From assembly GCA_016707285.1 (NCBI GenBank), contig JADJIA010000004.1, forward strand, positions 1 through 64,000: a stretch of DNA of 64,000 nucleotides, read 5' to 3'. Both the position numbers and the translations under genes were made by a program. Source of the stretch: Ignavibacteriales bacterium (GTDB lineage Bacteria; Bacteroidota; Ignavibacteria; Ignavibacteriales; Ignavibacteriaceae). The notes under the pieces were generated by a model. That model was not told the DNA's origin. It saw only the letters and a list, made by a program, of their open reading frames with translations, and searched no databases. This document shows, piece by piece, positions 20,426 to 32,144 of this stretch. Within the stretch, counting starts at the first letter, position 1; each line of letters starts with the position of its first letter.

Positions 20426-23234
20426 ATGACATCTCCAATGATCAGGATATTTATCCTTTTGATCCTTGCTGTCGGTACTTCCTTCTCTCAGAATTCAGCC
20501 GGTGAAGGACTCGGCTCTATATTGGATTCTGAAGGCTCAATTAAAAGCGGACTCAACGGTTCGTTTAATGCAAGCGGTTATGATATGCAGCTTGACCCGG
20601 AAACAGGTAAACCGTTTTTTAGACCTGTCGCCAATCCAAATTCAACAACCTCCACTATTGAGTGGGGAAAATTAACTTCAGGTGTGGGAGTAATGGGGGT
20701 GGCTAACGCAACCAATACCATTGTCAGGGCAATTCTCGTAATCGGGGCCGACATCTACATTGGAGGCCAGTTTAGGTCGATTATGAATGTCAGGTGTAAC
20801 GGGATCGCAAAATGGGATGGCAGTGCCTGGAATCCAGTCGGAACGGGGGTTGAAGGATATTTATACGCGCTGGAGTATGACGGAACCAATATTTACGCCG
20901 GCGGTCAGTTTTCAAGTGCCGGAGGAGTTGCAGCACTGAATGTCGCAAAGTGGAATGGTACATCATGGTCGGCAATGGGTGATGGACTGAACCAATATGT
21001 CGAAGATCTGGAGATGTTCCAGGGAAATCTGTACGCAGGTGGTTGGTTCACCGCATCCGGTTCCACAATTATTAAAAATAGCAGTTTGGAATGGCTCAAG
21101 CTGGGGAACAGTTGGCACGAACATGGGAGGCATCTTGGATGGCAAGCATGTAAACGCTCTCGAAGCTACTGCAACCACTCTCTACGCGGGAGGCTCTTTT
21201 ACCAATATTGGCGGAATAACTGCATACAGTATCGCTGCATGGAATGGGACAACATGGACAACGATGGGATCAGGTTTCCTGAACGGGACTGTAAGAACTA
21301 TACTGAATGTAAACGGTACAATTTATGCAGGAGGGACTATATCTATTTCAGGTTCAACCCCATTGAACAACATAGCAAAATGGGGCGGGTCAGCCTGGTT
21401 GGATCTTTCGGGTGGGGTAAACAACACAGTCTATTCCCTCGCAACCGACGGCACAAATCTGTATGTGGGTGGCGATTTTGGCATGGCAGGTGGGATAACC
21501 ACATCAAGAATAGCGAAGTGGAATGGAACGTCATGGTCGGCTTTATCAACCACCGTATATCAAACCGTTTTCGCCGTCGCTTACACCGCGTCAAAACTGT
21601 ACACAGGTGGATCAAATAATGAGACTTTTGGAATTTATGAAGGATCTACTATTTCTTTTCCCAATTACAGTTTTGATATTACGAACACTAATATACTTAT
21701 AAAATCACTCTGTCTGATAGGTGGTTCTTTGTATGTCGGGGGTATATTCACATCAATTGATGGAGTTTCACTCTCTAATATCGCTAAATGGGACGGAACG
21801 AACTGGCACGCGCTGGGTACAGGAGCGGATGCTGCAGTTAACGCATTGGCTACGGACGGAACATACCTCTATGCAGGTGGCTCTTTCAACTCCATCGGAG
21901 GTGTCTCGAGCAGATTGGCAAAATGGGATGGTTCATCGTGGAGTACAGTTGGGGGGCAAAGTGTAAGCAGCGGTGGAGTAAATGCCCTGCTGTGGAGAAG
22001 TGGTACGCTATATGCAGCTGGTGGTTTTATCTATGTTGGAAGCACGAATGTTCAGCGGATTGCGGCATTTGACGGAACAAACTGGTCAGGCATGGGCAGT
22101 GGATTTGATGCCTCCATATCTGCACTTGCCCACGATGGCACTACACTCTATGCGGGGGGTGGATTTACTACTTCAGGAGGTGTTACCACAAGAAGAGTCG
22201 CGAGATGGAATGGTTCCACCTGGGCTGAATTGGGAACAGGTCTTGACAACAGTTGCTATTCACTCCTTTTTATAGGAAGCGATCTATATGCCGCAGGGTA
22301 TTTCGCAACTGCAGGTGGGATCCCGGCAAAAAATATTGCTAAATGGAACGGAACAGCCTGGTCTGCTTTAGGAGATGGGTTTAACTCCTATGTTTACAGC
22401 CTTGCAGAAATGAATGGTGACCTTTATGCCGGTGGTGCTTTCACTGCTTCCGGAGTGAATTCGATGAAGTACCTCGCAAAATGGAATGGCAGTTCATGGA
22501 CGAATATTGGTGCTAACCTCGACGGCGCGGTATGGGCAATTTTACCCTCCTGGCACTATCAGTCATTTATCGTTGGTGGACAGTTCATCTCTTTTGACCT
22601 GACCTCGCTCTCAAAGCGGATAGCCAAATTCACCGATTCCGATAACCCCCTTCCCGTCGAACTCGTCTCTTTCTCGGGTGCACTCAGAAACAACGCCATT
22701 CAGCTCAACTGGCAAACAGCTACCGAGGTTGATAACCATGGCTTTGAAATCGAGAAAAGAACCTCAAAATCAGACTGGCTGAAGATCGGTTTTGTGGAGG
22801 GGCACGGCACGAGCAACTCTCCAAAATATTACTCTTTTACCGATAAATCAGTTCTCTCAGGTGAAAAATACCAATACCGCCTGAAACAGATCGACGGTGA
22901 TGGAACATTCACTTACTCGAACATCATTGAAATAGAGGCTTCCGCAATCACCGGTTTCACCCTGGAACAGAACTACCCTAATCCGTTTTCCGCAGGATCC
23001 CTTTCGGGAAATACCGAGACCGTTATCCGTTTCGCGTTACCCGTCGCGGGGGATGTCAGGCTGGATGTTTACAACTCTGCAGGTGAGAGGATTAAAACAC
23101 TGGTGGAAGGCTTCCGGGAGGCAGGAGTTTATTCCGTCAGGTATTCAGCCGAAGGACTGGCCTCCGGGATTTACTTTTACAATCTTGAAGCTGGCGGGAG
23201 CAGGTTAACGGGGAAAATGCTGTTACTGCGTTAG
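20426..23234 (+). pseudogene. T9SS-exported WNG-repeat protein, one homopolymer frame break
   Basis: About 935 residues when repaired. The signal peptide is 'MIRIFILLILAVGTSFS'. The body has about a dozen repeats of 35-45 residues with core 'LYAGGxFxxxGGxxxxxIAxW' and 'NGxxWxxxGxG', a predicted beta-propeller. A run of five As at about 21082 needs one more A to join 'GSTIIK' to 'IAVWNGSSWGTVG'. After the repeats come an Ig/FN3-like segment with 'WQTATEVDNHGFEIEK' and the sorting domain 'LEQNYPNPFSAG' to 'TGKMLLLR'. GGAG lies before the ATG. The protein is exported by the type IX system. Repeat proteins of this sort are common in Ignavibacteria but their role is unknown. Confidence 0.8.
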
Positions 23235-23248
23235 AAAATACCATAGAT

Positions 23249-23281
23249 CGATGGCACAACCCCCAAAAGGCCGTGCCATCG
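23249..23281. terminator. Bidirectional terminator between convergent genes
   Basis: CGATGGCAC at 23249-23257 is perfectly complementary to GTGCCATCG at 23273-23281 around a 15-base loop, followed by a T-rich stretch. It lies between the ends of the WNG-repeat gene and the OmpA-like gene and can serve both. Confidence 0.75.
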
Positions 23282-23296
23282 CTCCGGAATATTTCT

Positions 23297-24163
23297 CTAT
23301 TTTTTTACTATCTCAACTCTTCTGTTTTTGGTGCGGCCGTCTTCAGTTCGATTATCAGCAACAGGTCTTTCCTGCCCCCAACCAACTGATGTGAGGCGAT
23401 CACTCTTGATTCCAAGGGTTATCAGAGCATCAACAACGGCTTTTGCGCGCTGTTCTGAAAGCTTTTTATTTCCTTCCACGGTTCCTGTATTATCGGTGTG
23501 TCCCTCAATACTAACTTTAAGATCGGGTGTTGTATTCAAAAGTTCATAGACCTGATCAATGAGGGGTTTTGATTCAGCCTGAATTGTTGCCTTTCCGGTT
23601 TCAAACAAAATGTCAAGTGCGATAAATCCATCTCTTGACAAGGCATCAAGCATCTCGTTCGCTTTAATGACCTGAACCATTTCTTCTTTTTCTATAATCA
23701 CCAAACGATAGTCGTAACCGGAAGCTTCGATATAAACCCAGACTTCTCTTTTATTTTTTGAGAACATCCCGGTAACAAAACTGTAGGAATTACCATCTTC
23801 AATCACCTTGGCGATGATTTTGCCCCCGGCTTTTGTGATGGCATTTTCATAGTTCCTGAAGATTTGCAAGGGTGAAGCCTCTTTTTCTCCCTCGGTTATC
23901 TGATAAGTATAGTCGAAGAATTTTCCTTCCACCGTCTTCAACTCACGATTATCATAAGTGCTGCTTTCAACGGGGAATACAAATGAGTCAAATTCTTTTT
24001 CTTCAAGTGAACTGATGAAGTATTTAGGCATGGAATTAAATAAGGGATGATCCTTAAACTCAGGTGCAGGAGTCGCTTCCTGTTCGGTTTCATCCTGGGC
24101 AAAGGTGGCTGTAGTTATTACAAAAAAGACGGCAAAAAGCCAAAATAGTCTATAATTTTTCAT
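23297..24163 (-). CDS. OmpA-family peptidoglycan-associated envelope protein
   Basis: 288 residues from the ATG at 24163, which has AAGGA 8 bases upstream; an ATG 60 bases earlier only adds a non-signal leader. Signal peptide 'MKNYRLFWLFAVFFVITTATFAQ', then an acidic linker, an N-domain with no known name, and a C-terminal OmpA/MotB domain (last about 110 residues). This domain has 'ALDILFETGKATI', 'VSIEGHTDNTG' and 'LSEQRAKAVVDAL', including the diaminopimelate-binding Asp and Arg of the family. The C-terminus is 'DGRTKNRRVEIVKK'. It should tether the outer membrane to the cell wall. The N-domain may be DUF4892-like, but I am not sure. Confidence 0.85.
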   Translation of the reverse strand: MKNYRLFWLFAVFFVITTATFAQDETEQEATPAPEFKDHPLFNSMPKYFISSLEEKEFDSFVFPVESSTYDNRELKTVEGKFFDYTYQITEGEKEASPLQIFRNYENAITKAGGKIIAKVIEDGNSYSFVTGMFSKNKREVWVYIEASGYDYRLVIIEKEEMVQVIKANEMLDALSRDGFIALDILFETGKATIQAESKPLIDQVYELLNTTPDLKVSIEGHTDNTGTVEGNKKLSEQRAKAVVDALITLGIKSDRLTSVGWGQERPVADNRTEDGRTKNRRVEIVKK

Positions 24164-24376
24164 GAGGTTTTCCTTCGAGGATTCATTTATGAAATGATCT
24201 TTTAGATGTTTGTAACTTAACAATTTAACCGGACAAAAAAAGTCTTTATGGTCACTTCTTTCGATATTCGAATGGAAAGGAGAAATGAAGAGACCACGGA
24301 CAGTGATTAGAAGTTCAAATCCGTGGTCGTTAACCGGGTAATTTCAAGAGAAGAAGTTTTTGGGTTAGAGAAAATT

Positions 24377-26365
24377 TTATTTTCCGAACTGCATCGGCCC
24401 CGTCGCGTAAACAACCATCCCGTCGCGGGTCATGAAGGCGCACCTGTCTTCACCGTTCCCGAAGAAAACAAACATCAGATAGGTGTTGTTGCCCGAGTTT
24501 CTCTCGAGGTTATATACTCTTTGTCCGTTGTGGTATCCGCTGCTTTCAACCGTGAAATGGTAGTATTGTGTTGAGATAGTATTTGGTGTTACCTTTATAG
24601 AAACGGGATCGTCAAGTTCCTGCGATTTCTGCCCTTTCACAGGTGTTGAATAGGGAGAATCGATCACATGGTTATACTCCAGATAGAAGGTACCTGTTAA
24701 CGCATTGTCGTTGAATTTTGGGCGGTCTTCCCATGGATCATACGCATAATAGTTGTTGCCACTACGGATAATTTCACCTTTATGGTTGATAAAAAACAGT
24801 TCTTTCCCAATGAGAACCTCTGCCTCTCCTTTAAGGAATTGCCAGGCCTTGTCGAATTTAAATGCGATCACCGTAGCTCCGGTCTTGTTGATATAGCCCC
24901 ATTTCCCGTTCTTCTTTACCGCACAAACCCCCTCCAAAAAGAAACTTATTTCATCGTAGATGCAGGGGATCACTTCCTTTGCAAGATCATTGCTAAAGAA
25001 ACCGTATTTGCCGTTTATCGTAACGGGTAACATCCCCTCGCTTTGGGTCTCAACAATATCATAGATATACTCTGTCAGAGTATCACCGGTGTAGGTGTCT
25101 TTGAGGGCAAATTTACCATTTGTTCCCTTGATTTTTTCAGTGTACACTTCCCGATCGAGGAACTCTTTGCCTGAGGCATCGATAAAGAATTTATAATAAA
25201 GCCACTGTATGAATCCATATCCCTCCGGAACCGTGAACTGCCACGGCACATCAGGCAGGGCGTGATAAACTTTTTTGCCAAGTGTTTTTTGCTTTTCATG
25301 GTAAAGGAAGTATTTGTTTCCCTCTTTCATAAAAGTACCGGCCGTGGTGGTCCAGGAGAAGTCGTACCTGGCCGGAATGATCTCTTTCCCGTCCAACCCG
25401 TAAATACCGTATTTGTTGTTCTTCTGTACGATCACAAAATCCCCCTTCGACTCGTCAAGATCAGTCCAACCGGCTTTTATTACTTCCTTCCCTTTTATGT
25501 CAATCACCCCTTCACCACTCCCTTTGTTATCATTGTAAACAAAGAGGTCTTTTTGAAGCCAACGGATTATCTTAAATTTTGTCTTGAGCAGAACCTTACC
25601 ATCTCTCGACTTAATGGTGGAACCGTCTTTAACATCTTCAATCAGATATTTCGTCTGATATGGCAGCTGTATCGGATTAACATATTTTTTCGCCGGGGTT
25701 ACTTCCTTCCCTTTCAGATCGATCAGGCAAAATGTACTGTCCTGCTTTTGCACCCAGGCATATCCATCGATGAAACTCCTTGCGTTCCTGTAAACCGGTT
25801 TGATCGCGATCTCACCTTTGGTGTTCACGAATCCAAATTGACGGTCGATGCTGAACCATGACATCCCCTCCCTGAACCCGTCAACATAGTTGAATGGGCC
25901 GGCTATTTCTTTTCCTGTTGAATCGATCAGGAAATATCTGTTTTCCCTGTAGCCAATCCCAACACCATCTTTAAATTTTCCAAGAGTTTGATATTCCTTT
26001 TCGCTTTTCCTCTCACCTTTTTTGTTAATGTAGAAACGACCGGTATTCGCCATTTTTACCATTGCGCGTCCTTCGCTGAAGTCGCCGGCTACTTCATACA
26101 TGTTATTAAGGACAGGTTTACCCGTCAAGTCGATGTATTTATAACTGCCAAACTGCTTAACCACCGCAAGTCCCTCATAAAAAAACCATGCCTCATCATA
26201 TTCACCATCAAAAATTCTGTTACCTGCGTAATCGCGGTAGATCCATTTTTTGTCTTTTTGTATATGAGTCGGGATTGGCCCGTCGTATGGCTTTTGGGCT
26301 TGAAGTGTTGTTAAGCTTATAACACAAAAAAGAGTAAACAGTTGAAAAATTTTGAGGGAAGGCAT
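24377..26365 (-). CDS. Exported WG-repeat protein
   Basis: 662 residues from the ATG at 26365 (GGAGAG 3 bases upstream). The signal peptide ends 'SLTTLQAQ'. The body is a run of WG/KWG repeats of about 30-45 residues, such as 'GKWGYINKTGATVIAFKFDK', 'NKYGIYGLDGKEIIPARYDF' and 'QFGFVNTKGEIAIKPVYRNA', about ten units. The tail is a separate beta-rich domain of about 100 residues with no sorting signal, so it is probably periplasmic or a simple outer-membrane protein. WG-repeat proteins are found in Bacteroidetes and Leptospira; their function is not established. Confidence 0.85.
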   Translation of the reverse strand: MPSLKIFQLFTLFCVISLTTLQAQKPYDGPIPTHIQKDKKWIYRDYAGNRIFDGEYDEAWFFYEGLAVVKQFGSYKYIDLTGKPVLNNMYEVAGDFSEGRAMVKMANTGRFYINKKGERKSEKEYQTLGKFKDGVGIGYRENRYFLIDSTGKEIAGPFNYVDGFREGMSWFSIDRQFGFVNTKGEIAIKPVYRNARSFIDGYAWVQKQDSTFCLIDLKGKEVTPAKKYVNPIQLPYQTKYLIEDVKDGSTIKSRDGKVLLKTKFKIIRWLQKDLFVYNDNKGSGEGVIDIKGKEVIKAGWTDLDESKGDFVIVQKNNKYGIYGLDGKEIIPARYDFSWTTTAGTFMKEGNKYFLYHEKQKTLGKKVYHALPDVPWQFTVPEGYGFIQWLYYKFFIDASGKEFLDREVYTEKIKGTNGKFALKDTYTGDTLTEYIYDIVETQSEGMLPVTINGKYGFFSNDLAKEVIPCIYDEISFFLEGVCAVKKNGKWGYINKTGATVIAFKFDKAWQFLKGEAEVLIGKELFFINHKGEIIRSGNNYYAYDPWEDRPKFNDNALTGTFYLEYNHVIDSPYSTPVKGQKSQELDDPVSIKVTPNTISTQYYHFTVESSGYHNGQRVYNLERNSGNNTYLMFVFFGNGEDRCAFMTRDGMVVYATGPMQFGK

Positions 26366-26800
26366 AACTCTCCGACGATTAATAATGTTACAGTTTTTCA
26401 ACCGCAAATATATTAATAAACATATTTAACGACAATGATTGATACAACCTGTCAGACAGGGAAACATTTAATTTTAATAAAATAACAGGATGAAATTCGT
26501 AAAAAAATATTATTTGATGGATGTTTTTTGTTTAAAATAAAATGTGTATTTTACGAACACTGATGCCTCAAATCCCTTGATTTGTGAAAAATCAGATTTA
26601 TTCAAGAAATTATGGTGACAAAAATGAAGAATATCAACTATTTGTATTTCTCGTTTTTACAACTCTTAAAATCGGGTGTTGCACTACATCATAGCCTTTT
26701 TGCGTCCCCCTCACCAATACCCGTGTTTGATAAATACCACTTACCCCACACCACCAATTCAAAGCAGAGCTTTTTTAATATTTAATCTTCGGGAGGAGTT
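26366..26800. other. Divergent intergenic region upstream of the repeat-protein array
   Basis: 435 AT-rich bases with promoters for the WG-repeat gene and probably for the whole rightward array. A 57-codon frame (26612-26785) is present but lacks a ribosome site and known features. A strong GGAGGAG site precedes the first array gene at 26801. Confidence 0.5.
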
Positions 26801-28227
26801 ATGCACAGTTATATAAAACTTTTGGTTTGTTTTTTCCTGATCACAGTATCAGCGATTCCACAGTACAATTCTCAATTTTCCGATGTACAATATAATTCTG
26901 TAAAAACAGAGCAATCATCGTCGAAAACTTCGGCAACAGTTTTTAAACCCTCATTTTATCAGCATGGCGGGTATGATCAGGCTATTAAAACCACCTTAAA
27001 TTATGATGAGTCGGGTAACCTGATCGAACAAATATTTGAAGAGCTCACTCTGACTCGTTATAAAGATCGGTTTAGTTATTTTTATGACAAAAACGGAAAA
27101 TTAAAAACAAAAATCATGGACAGGTGGGGAACCAACTCCTGGGTTAACAGGATGAGATGGAGTTATGAGTATCATTCGCTTGATAATAAGGTTGTGGAAA
27201 CATTTGATTTATGGAAAAATGATTCCTGGGTTACAAACGAAATCCGCACTTCCATCTTCGACAGTTACGGAAATCGGCTTGTTTTCAGGATGGATGTAAT
27301 GTCAAACGGTGTTATGGAGCCCTCGTACCTCATCAACAATACATACAACTCCAATTCTAAAATTCTCTCAGACGAATCTTATTACCGGTCGGAAGATACC
27401 TGGAAAAACGAGAATCGTAAAACTTACAGTTATGATTCACAAAACAGACTCGTATCTCAGACTTACGAGAAAGGATCGGGTTCCGGTTGGACAAATGTCT
27501 CCCGCCAGAGTCATGAATATAATGAAGCCGGGAATCAAGAATTAATCACCGGAAGCAAATGGGACGGTTCAAAATGGGTTAATGAAACCAAAACAGAGCG
27601 AAATTTTAATTCCGAAGGGAATGTGATTTCTGAAATACTCTCAAAATGGATTAACAACCAGTTTACCCCGGATAAGAAGACTGAATTTATCTACTCTTCA
27701 CCCCTTTTATTGGATACAGTAAAGGGATACTCCATGGAAAATCAAATCTGGAAAGAAGACCGAAGAGTGGTTTATAAGTTTGATGAATTTGGGAATACAA
27801 TCGCCGGTGATTCATATTACTTGACTACAGAAGGGTGGCGAGGTATCTTAGGCAGTCTGGAATTCTGGTTTAATAATCACTCTGAAAGCATGAAATTTGT
27901 AGCTGCATCAGCGGATATGCAATACATTCAGGTTAACACTACCCACAACCCGGGTGCAAATCCTGAAACATTTGTGTTGTCTCAAAACTATCCCAATCCC
28001 TTTAACCCTGAAACCATGATCAAGTTCGCACTTCCTGAATCCGGATATGTTAAGGAGCCGTTTTTGACGCACTCGGGAGGGAAGTTGTTGTTCTGGTGGA
28101 GAAAGAGGTTCCCGCCGGTGAACATCAGCTAAAATTTGACGCAAAAGGTTTGGCTTCGGGAGTTTATATTTTTAGACTTGAAGCGGGGAAATATTCTTCG
28201 GCGATTAAGATGGTGGTGAATAAATAA
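26801..28227 (+). pseudogene. T9SS-exported YD-like WVN-repeat protein (array gene 1), one frame break
   Basis: About 475 residues when repaired. A signal peptide ('LLVCFFLITVSAIPQ') is followed by about nine repeats of roughly 32 residues that pair a W-x-x-x-x-WVN core with a YD-like unit, for example 'NDSWVTNEIRTSIFDSYGNR' and 'GSGWTNVSRQSHEYNEAGNQ'. The sorting domain starts 'SQNYPNPFNPETMIKFALPE'. One A is missing at about 28054 (AA where AAA restores 'GYVKGAVFDALGREVVVL'). The true end is 'SAIKMVVNK' with stop at 28225-28227. It is the first of nine co-directional genes; the GGAGGAG site 3 bases before the ATG is the strongest in the array. Confidence 0.8.
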
Positions 28228-28255
28228 TTTATACTATTTAAAGTAGTGAAAGCAC

Positions 28256-30368
28256 ATGAAAAAGTTGATTATTTCTTTTATTTGTTTAACATCAATCACC
28301 TTTTCACAGGTTAAATGGGAGATTCTGAGCCCGTATCCTACCTGTGCAGATATCTATGACTCATGGGTTTTTAATGATTCCACTGTTATAATAGTGGGTA
28401 AATCCGGTTTATGTTTGAGAACCACTGATGCAGGTGAAACATGGAATAAATGTAGTATCAACAGTATCTCTAATTTTAGGGATATTCACTTTGTGAACTC
28501 AAATATCGGGTATCTATTGAATGACCATGATAAATTATTCAAAACGGTTGATGGTGGGGTCACATGGTCGGAGCATGCAAACCTTTGGGACTTTTCCGGT
28601 GCTATTTATTTTAGAGATGAGAACAATGGTTATGTATCCACGCAAGATTACCTTTTTGCTACCTCAAACGGGGGTAACACCTGGCAAGGGTTATTAAATT
28701 CTACCGTTTACAAAGTTAAATTCAAAGGAAATACAGGTTATTTCTCTACCGAACTCGATGTAGTGCGACCCGGTGGAAAACTTCTAAAAACAACCAACTT
28801 TGGAAATACCTGGGAGACGATTTATTCAGTGTTAGGCAAACCGCTCCATGATTTTGATGTAAATTCTCAGGGGGTTATCGTTGGTGTGTCAGGAAGTTAC
28901 ATCGCACGAACTTCGAACAACGGAGTGTATTGGTCTTTTTATCAGTACCCCGGCAAGTCCTTCAATGAAGTCCATTTTCTGAATGACACAACCTTGATTA
29001 TCGCGGGTTCTATTTCAATTATAAGTACTAATACGGGCGAAGACTGGACCACGATCAGTGATAACAGATATATGAGAAGTACGGGGAGCGGCGTTAACAA
29101 CAGTTATATTTTTGGTTCTGAGGGTTTGATGATGAGATCTACCGATAATGGGAATTCTTGGACAGATCTGTCAAAAAGGAATAATTATCAACCCAACAGT
29201 GTTTTCTTCCTGTCACCTGAAACCGCATTCTTCACCGGCTATGAAGCGACAGACGCAATGAGACCATTCCTGAAAAAAACTACTGATGGATGCTCAACAT
29301 GGGAGGATATCCCCTGGCCACATTCTTCTGTGGCTGCTGTTGATATAACTTTCATCGATGGTGGAAACACCGGAGTGGCAATAGCCCCAAAAGGTATCTT
29401 CCGTTCAACGGATGGAGGAATGAATTGGTCAGAGGTTCCGGCTGGATTAAACTCTACATCCAACTTAAAAAAAATCGTTTTTGTTGACGATCTCTACGGA
29501 TTCATTCTTGATAGAAATATAAATTTATATAAAACCTCCGACGGAGGGGCTTCATGGTCAAAAATATATATCAATCTAAATGAAAATCCAAACGGCATCA
29601 AATTTCTTGACAGACTAACCGGATTCCTCGCCGGTAACAACATGGCGATCTTCAAAACCACGGATGGGGGATTGACCTGGAACAGAAAAACTCAAGGCGG
29701 AGGGTACCCCATCGTTGGACTCCACTTTTTTAACGATATGGAAGGTTATGCTTTTACTTCCGGTAGCTTAACATATCCTGTCCGCAATGTATATTATACT
29801 TCCGATCGGGGTGAAACATGGAGTGAAAAAGATTCGATGCCTGCATTTAGTTTTGTTGATTTTTTTAACAGACAAAACGGGATGGCATTAATCTCAGGCG
29901 GATACAATGACCCCTCAATAACAATTGGAGTGTCGAGAGATGGTGGAGAATGGTATAAAGAAGACCTTCCAATTCCATTGACAGGAACATTTATGAAGAT
30001 GGCTGACCCTTCAACCGCTTATATCTTCGGACAGAATGGCACAATTATCAGATTTAAGGATATGTCATACACTTCGATAGAAGATGAAGAAACAGCCGGT
30101 ATCATTAATACCTTCTCCCTCTCACAAAACTACCCAAACCCCTTCAATCCTGAAACAGTCATAAGGTTTGCACTTCCCGAGGCTGGATATGTAAAAGGTG
30201 TTGTTTATGACAGCCTTGGAAGAGAGGTTAGAACTCTTCTGAATGGCGAGATGAATTCGGAAATCACGAAGTTAAGTTTGATGCCAAGGGGTTAACTTCG
30301 GGGTTTATGTTTTCAGGCTTCAAGCGGGACAAAACTTAAGCAACATCAAGATGATTTACACAAAGTAG
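28256..30368 (+). pseudogene. T9SS-exported YCF48/BNR-like repeat protein (array gene 2), broken in the last 110 bases
   Basis: About 700 residues. The signal peptide is 'MKKLIISFICLTSITFSQ'. About twelve T-x-D-G-G-x-T-W-type units follow, for example 'TTDAGETW', 'TVDGGVTW', 'STDGGMNW', 'TSDGGASW' and 'TTDGGLTW', a predicted propeller. The sorting domain 'SLSQNYPNPFNPETVIRF' is intact, but 30255 (C where CC is expected) and later small indels break the last 30 residues. The intended end is the TAG at 30366-30368. It is 28 bases after gene 1. Confidence 0.8.
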
Positions 30369-30383
30369 ATGGAGACTAATTCA

Positions 30384-32063
30384 ATGGAATTAAATACTCA
30401 ATTAATAAAACCGGGAATATCTGCTCGATTGGTCTATTTATTCTTCTTGTGCTCTATTCTTGCGTTTGGACAGAAGTATTCCGGCGATATTAGTCAACAA
30501 AACCCCGAAAATTATCTTTCCGAAGATTTGACCAATGGAAAAAACGAACAAGACAGCAGTTTTAGGGGATTATTTCCCGTCAGACCGTCAAAATTAAGTA
30601 AAACCCGGAATGCTTCTGCAGCAACATTTTACAGACCTCTGAGTGCCACCCTGAATAATGGAACACGCAAAGATTTATTTCACCTATGATCAGAGTGGGA
30701 ACTTGTTAACCGAGACAGAGGCGAATAAGGACCTTTGAATCCACATAAACTTTTAACCAGGATGCAGAAGGTGGTCTCAACATTATATCAAAAATTTTTA
30801 TCAGGCAGCTGGCAAAATGTCGAGTTAAGAACTTTCACCTACAACGACAATCAGAATATGACTTAACCATTGAGTCAAAAATGGTTAAATAACACCTGGA
30901 TAAACTAGACCATGAAAACCTATTCCTACAATTCTGCCGGTAATCCTCTGGTTCCGTATCTGCCTTTATGGTCAAATGGAGCGTGGGTCTTCAATATCAA
31001 AGTTAATAACATACGATAATGATCTAAATTCCATTCTGACCTCGGTTTCTGAGACTTTTACAAATGGTGTATGGCTATTTGGTGACAAAAAAATTTACAC
31101 ATACGATAGCTGGAACAGACCCACAGGCCTTCTGGGTCAAGTATGGGCAAGTGGAGGATGGGTAAACTCTACTCTGGATTCAAATACTTATAACGGTTCA
31201 GGTCACAGAGTGGCTGGAATCAGGCTTATTTGGAACAATAATCAGTGGACAAACTATTCATTAACCCATTATTCATATGATTCACTGGGCAGATGCTTAT
31301 CAGTTCTTTTTCAATTCTGGAAAACGGACAGGTGGGTAAATCAGCGATGGTATGGCGACGATTATGACCAAAATGATAATTCAATCTGCACAATCGAAAG
31401 AGTGTGGAGAGACAGTTTGTCCATTTGGATTAATGAAAGAAAATCAACCAGAGACTTCGATGCCCATAACAATTTTTTGATGGACAAATTGGAAAGATGG
31501 AGCGACAGCGGTTGGGTGGGAATCAACCAAAGGTTCAGAACATATGATCCAAATGACAATCAAATGAGCGAAAGAAGAGAGGAAATGTTTAACGGTACAT
31601 GGGCCTTAAGTTGGACAAAAGAATTTCTGCTATGACCTGCATGATAACAATACGGTCCACGCTGCTATTTAATAGGTCAGGCCAACCATGGTCCGATCGG
31701 TTCTGCAATACAACCAGTACCACAACAGCTTATTTATGATGCACAGATCATTGATGATTAAACACATATTTACCAAATCGACGACAAAAACGAAGCCGTA
31801 TTTCCGTTCCGCTGGATCAAAACTACCCAAACCCCTTCAATCCTGAAACAGTCATCAGGTTTGCACTTCCCGAGGCTGGATTCGTAAAAGGAGTGGTTTA
31901 TGACATCCTTGGAAGAGAAGTAACAACACTTCTAAATGGCGAGATGAATTCCGGAAATCATGAAGTTAAGTTTGATGCTGTTGGATTATCCTCGGGGGTT
32001 TATTTCTTTCGGCTGGAAGCAGGGAAATATTCTTCGGCTATAAAGATGGTTGTGAATAAGTAA
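30384..32063 (+). pseudogene. Decayed copy of the YD-like T9SS protein (array gene 3)
   Basis: The ATG at 30384 has GGAG 10 bases upstream and opens a close paralogue of the gene at 33586: both contain 'PGISARLVYLFFLCSILAFG' and then 'QKYSGDI' in the signal peptide region. The frame is lost at about 30680, and the next 300 bases contain several stops and indels. A long stretch of WVN repeats is open at 30976-31635. The frame is lost again until the sorting domain 'NYPNPFNPETVIRFALPE' at about 31820, and it ends 'SSAIKMVVNK' at 32063. This has more damage, including nonsense codons, than the other broken genes, so real decay is plausible here. Confidence 0.75.
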
Positions 32064-32144
32064 CCGGGCAACCAACTGGTCATTCATACTGATGATTTAA
32101 TTTTTAAGAGTATCGAGTTAAATTTTAACAAAACTGAAATATTT

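Noticed and set aside
25262..25861. Forward frame of 199 codons antisense to the WG-repeat gene
   Set aside because: It is the shadow of a repeat-rich gene with strong codon structure; no family features are visible.
26612..26785. 57-codon frame before the repeat-protein array, considered as a leader peptide or small protein
   Set aside because: No ribosome site, no family resemblance, and the composition is like the surrounding non-coding sequence.
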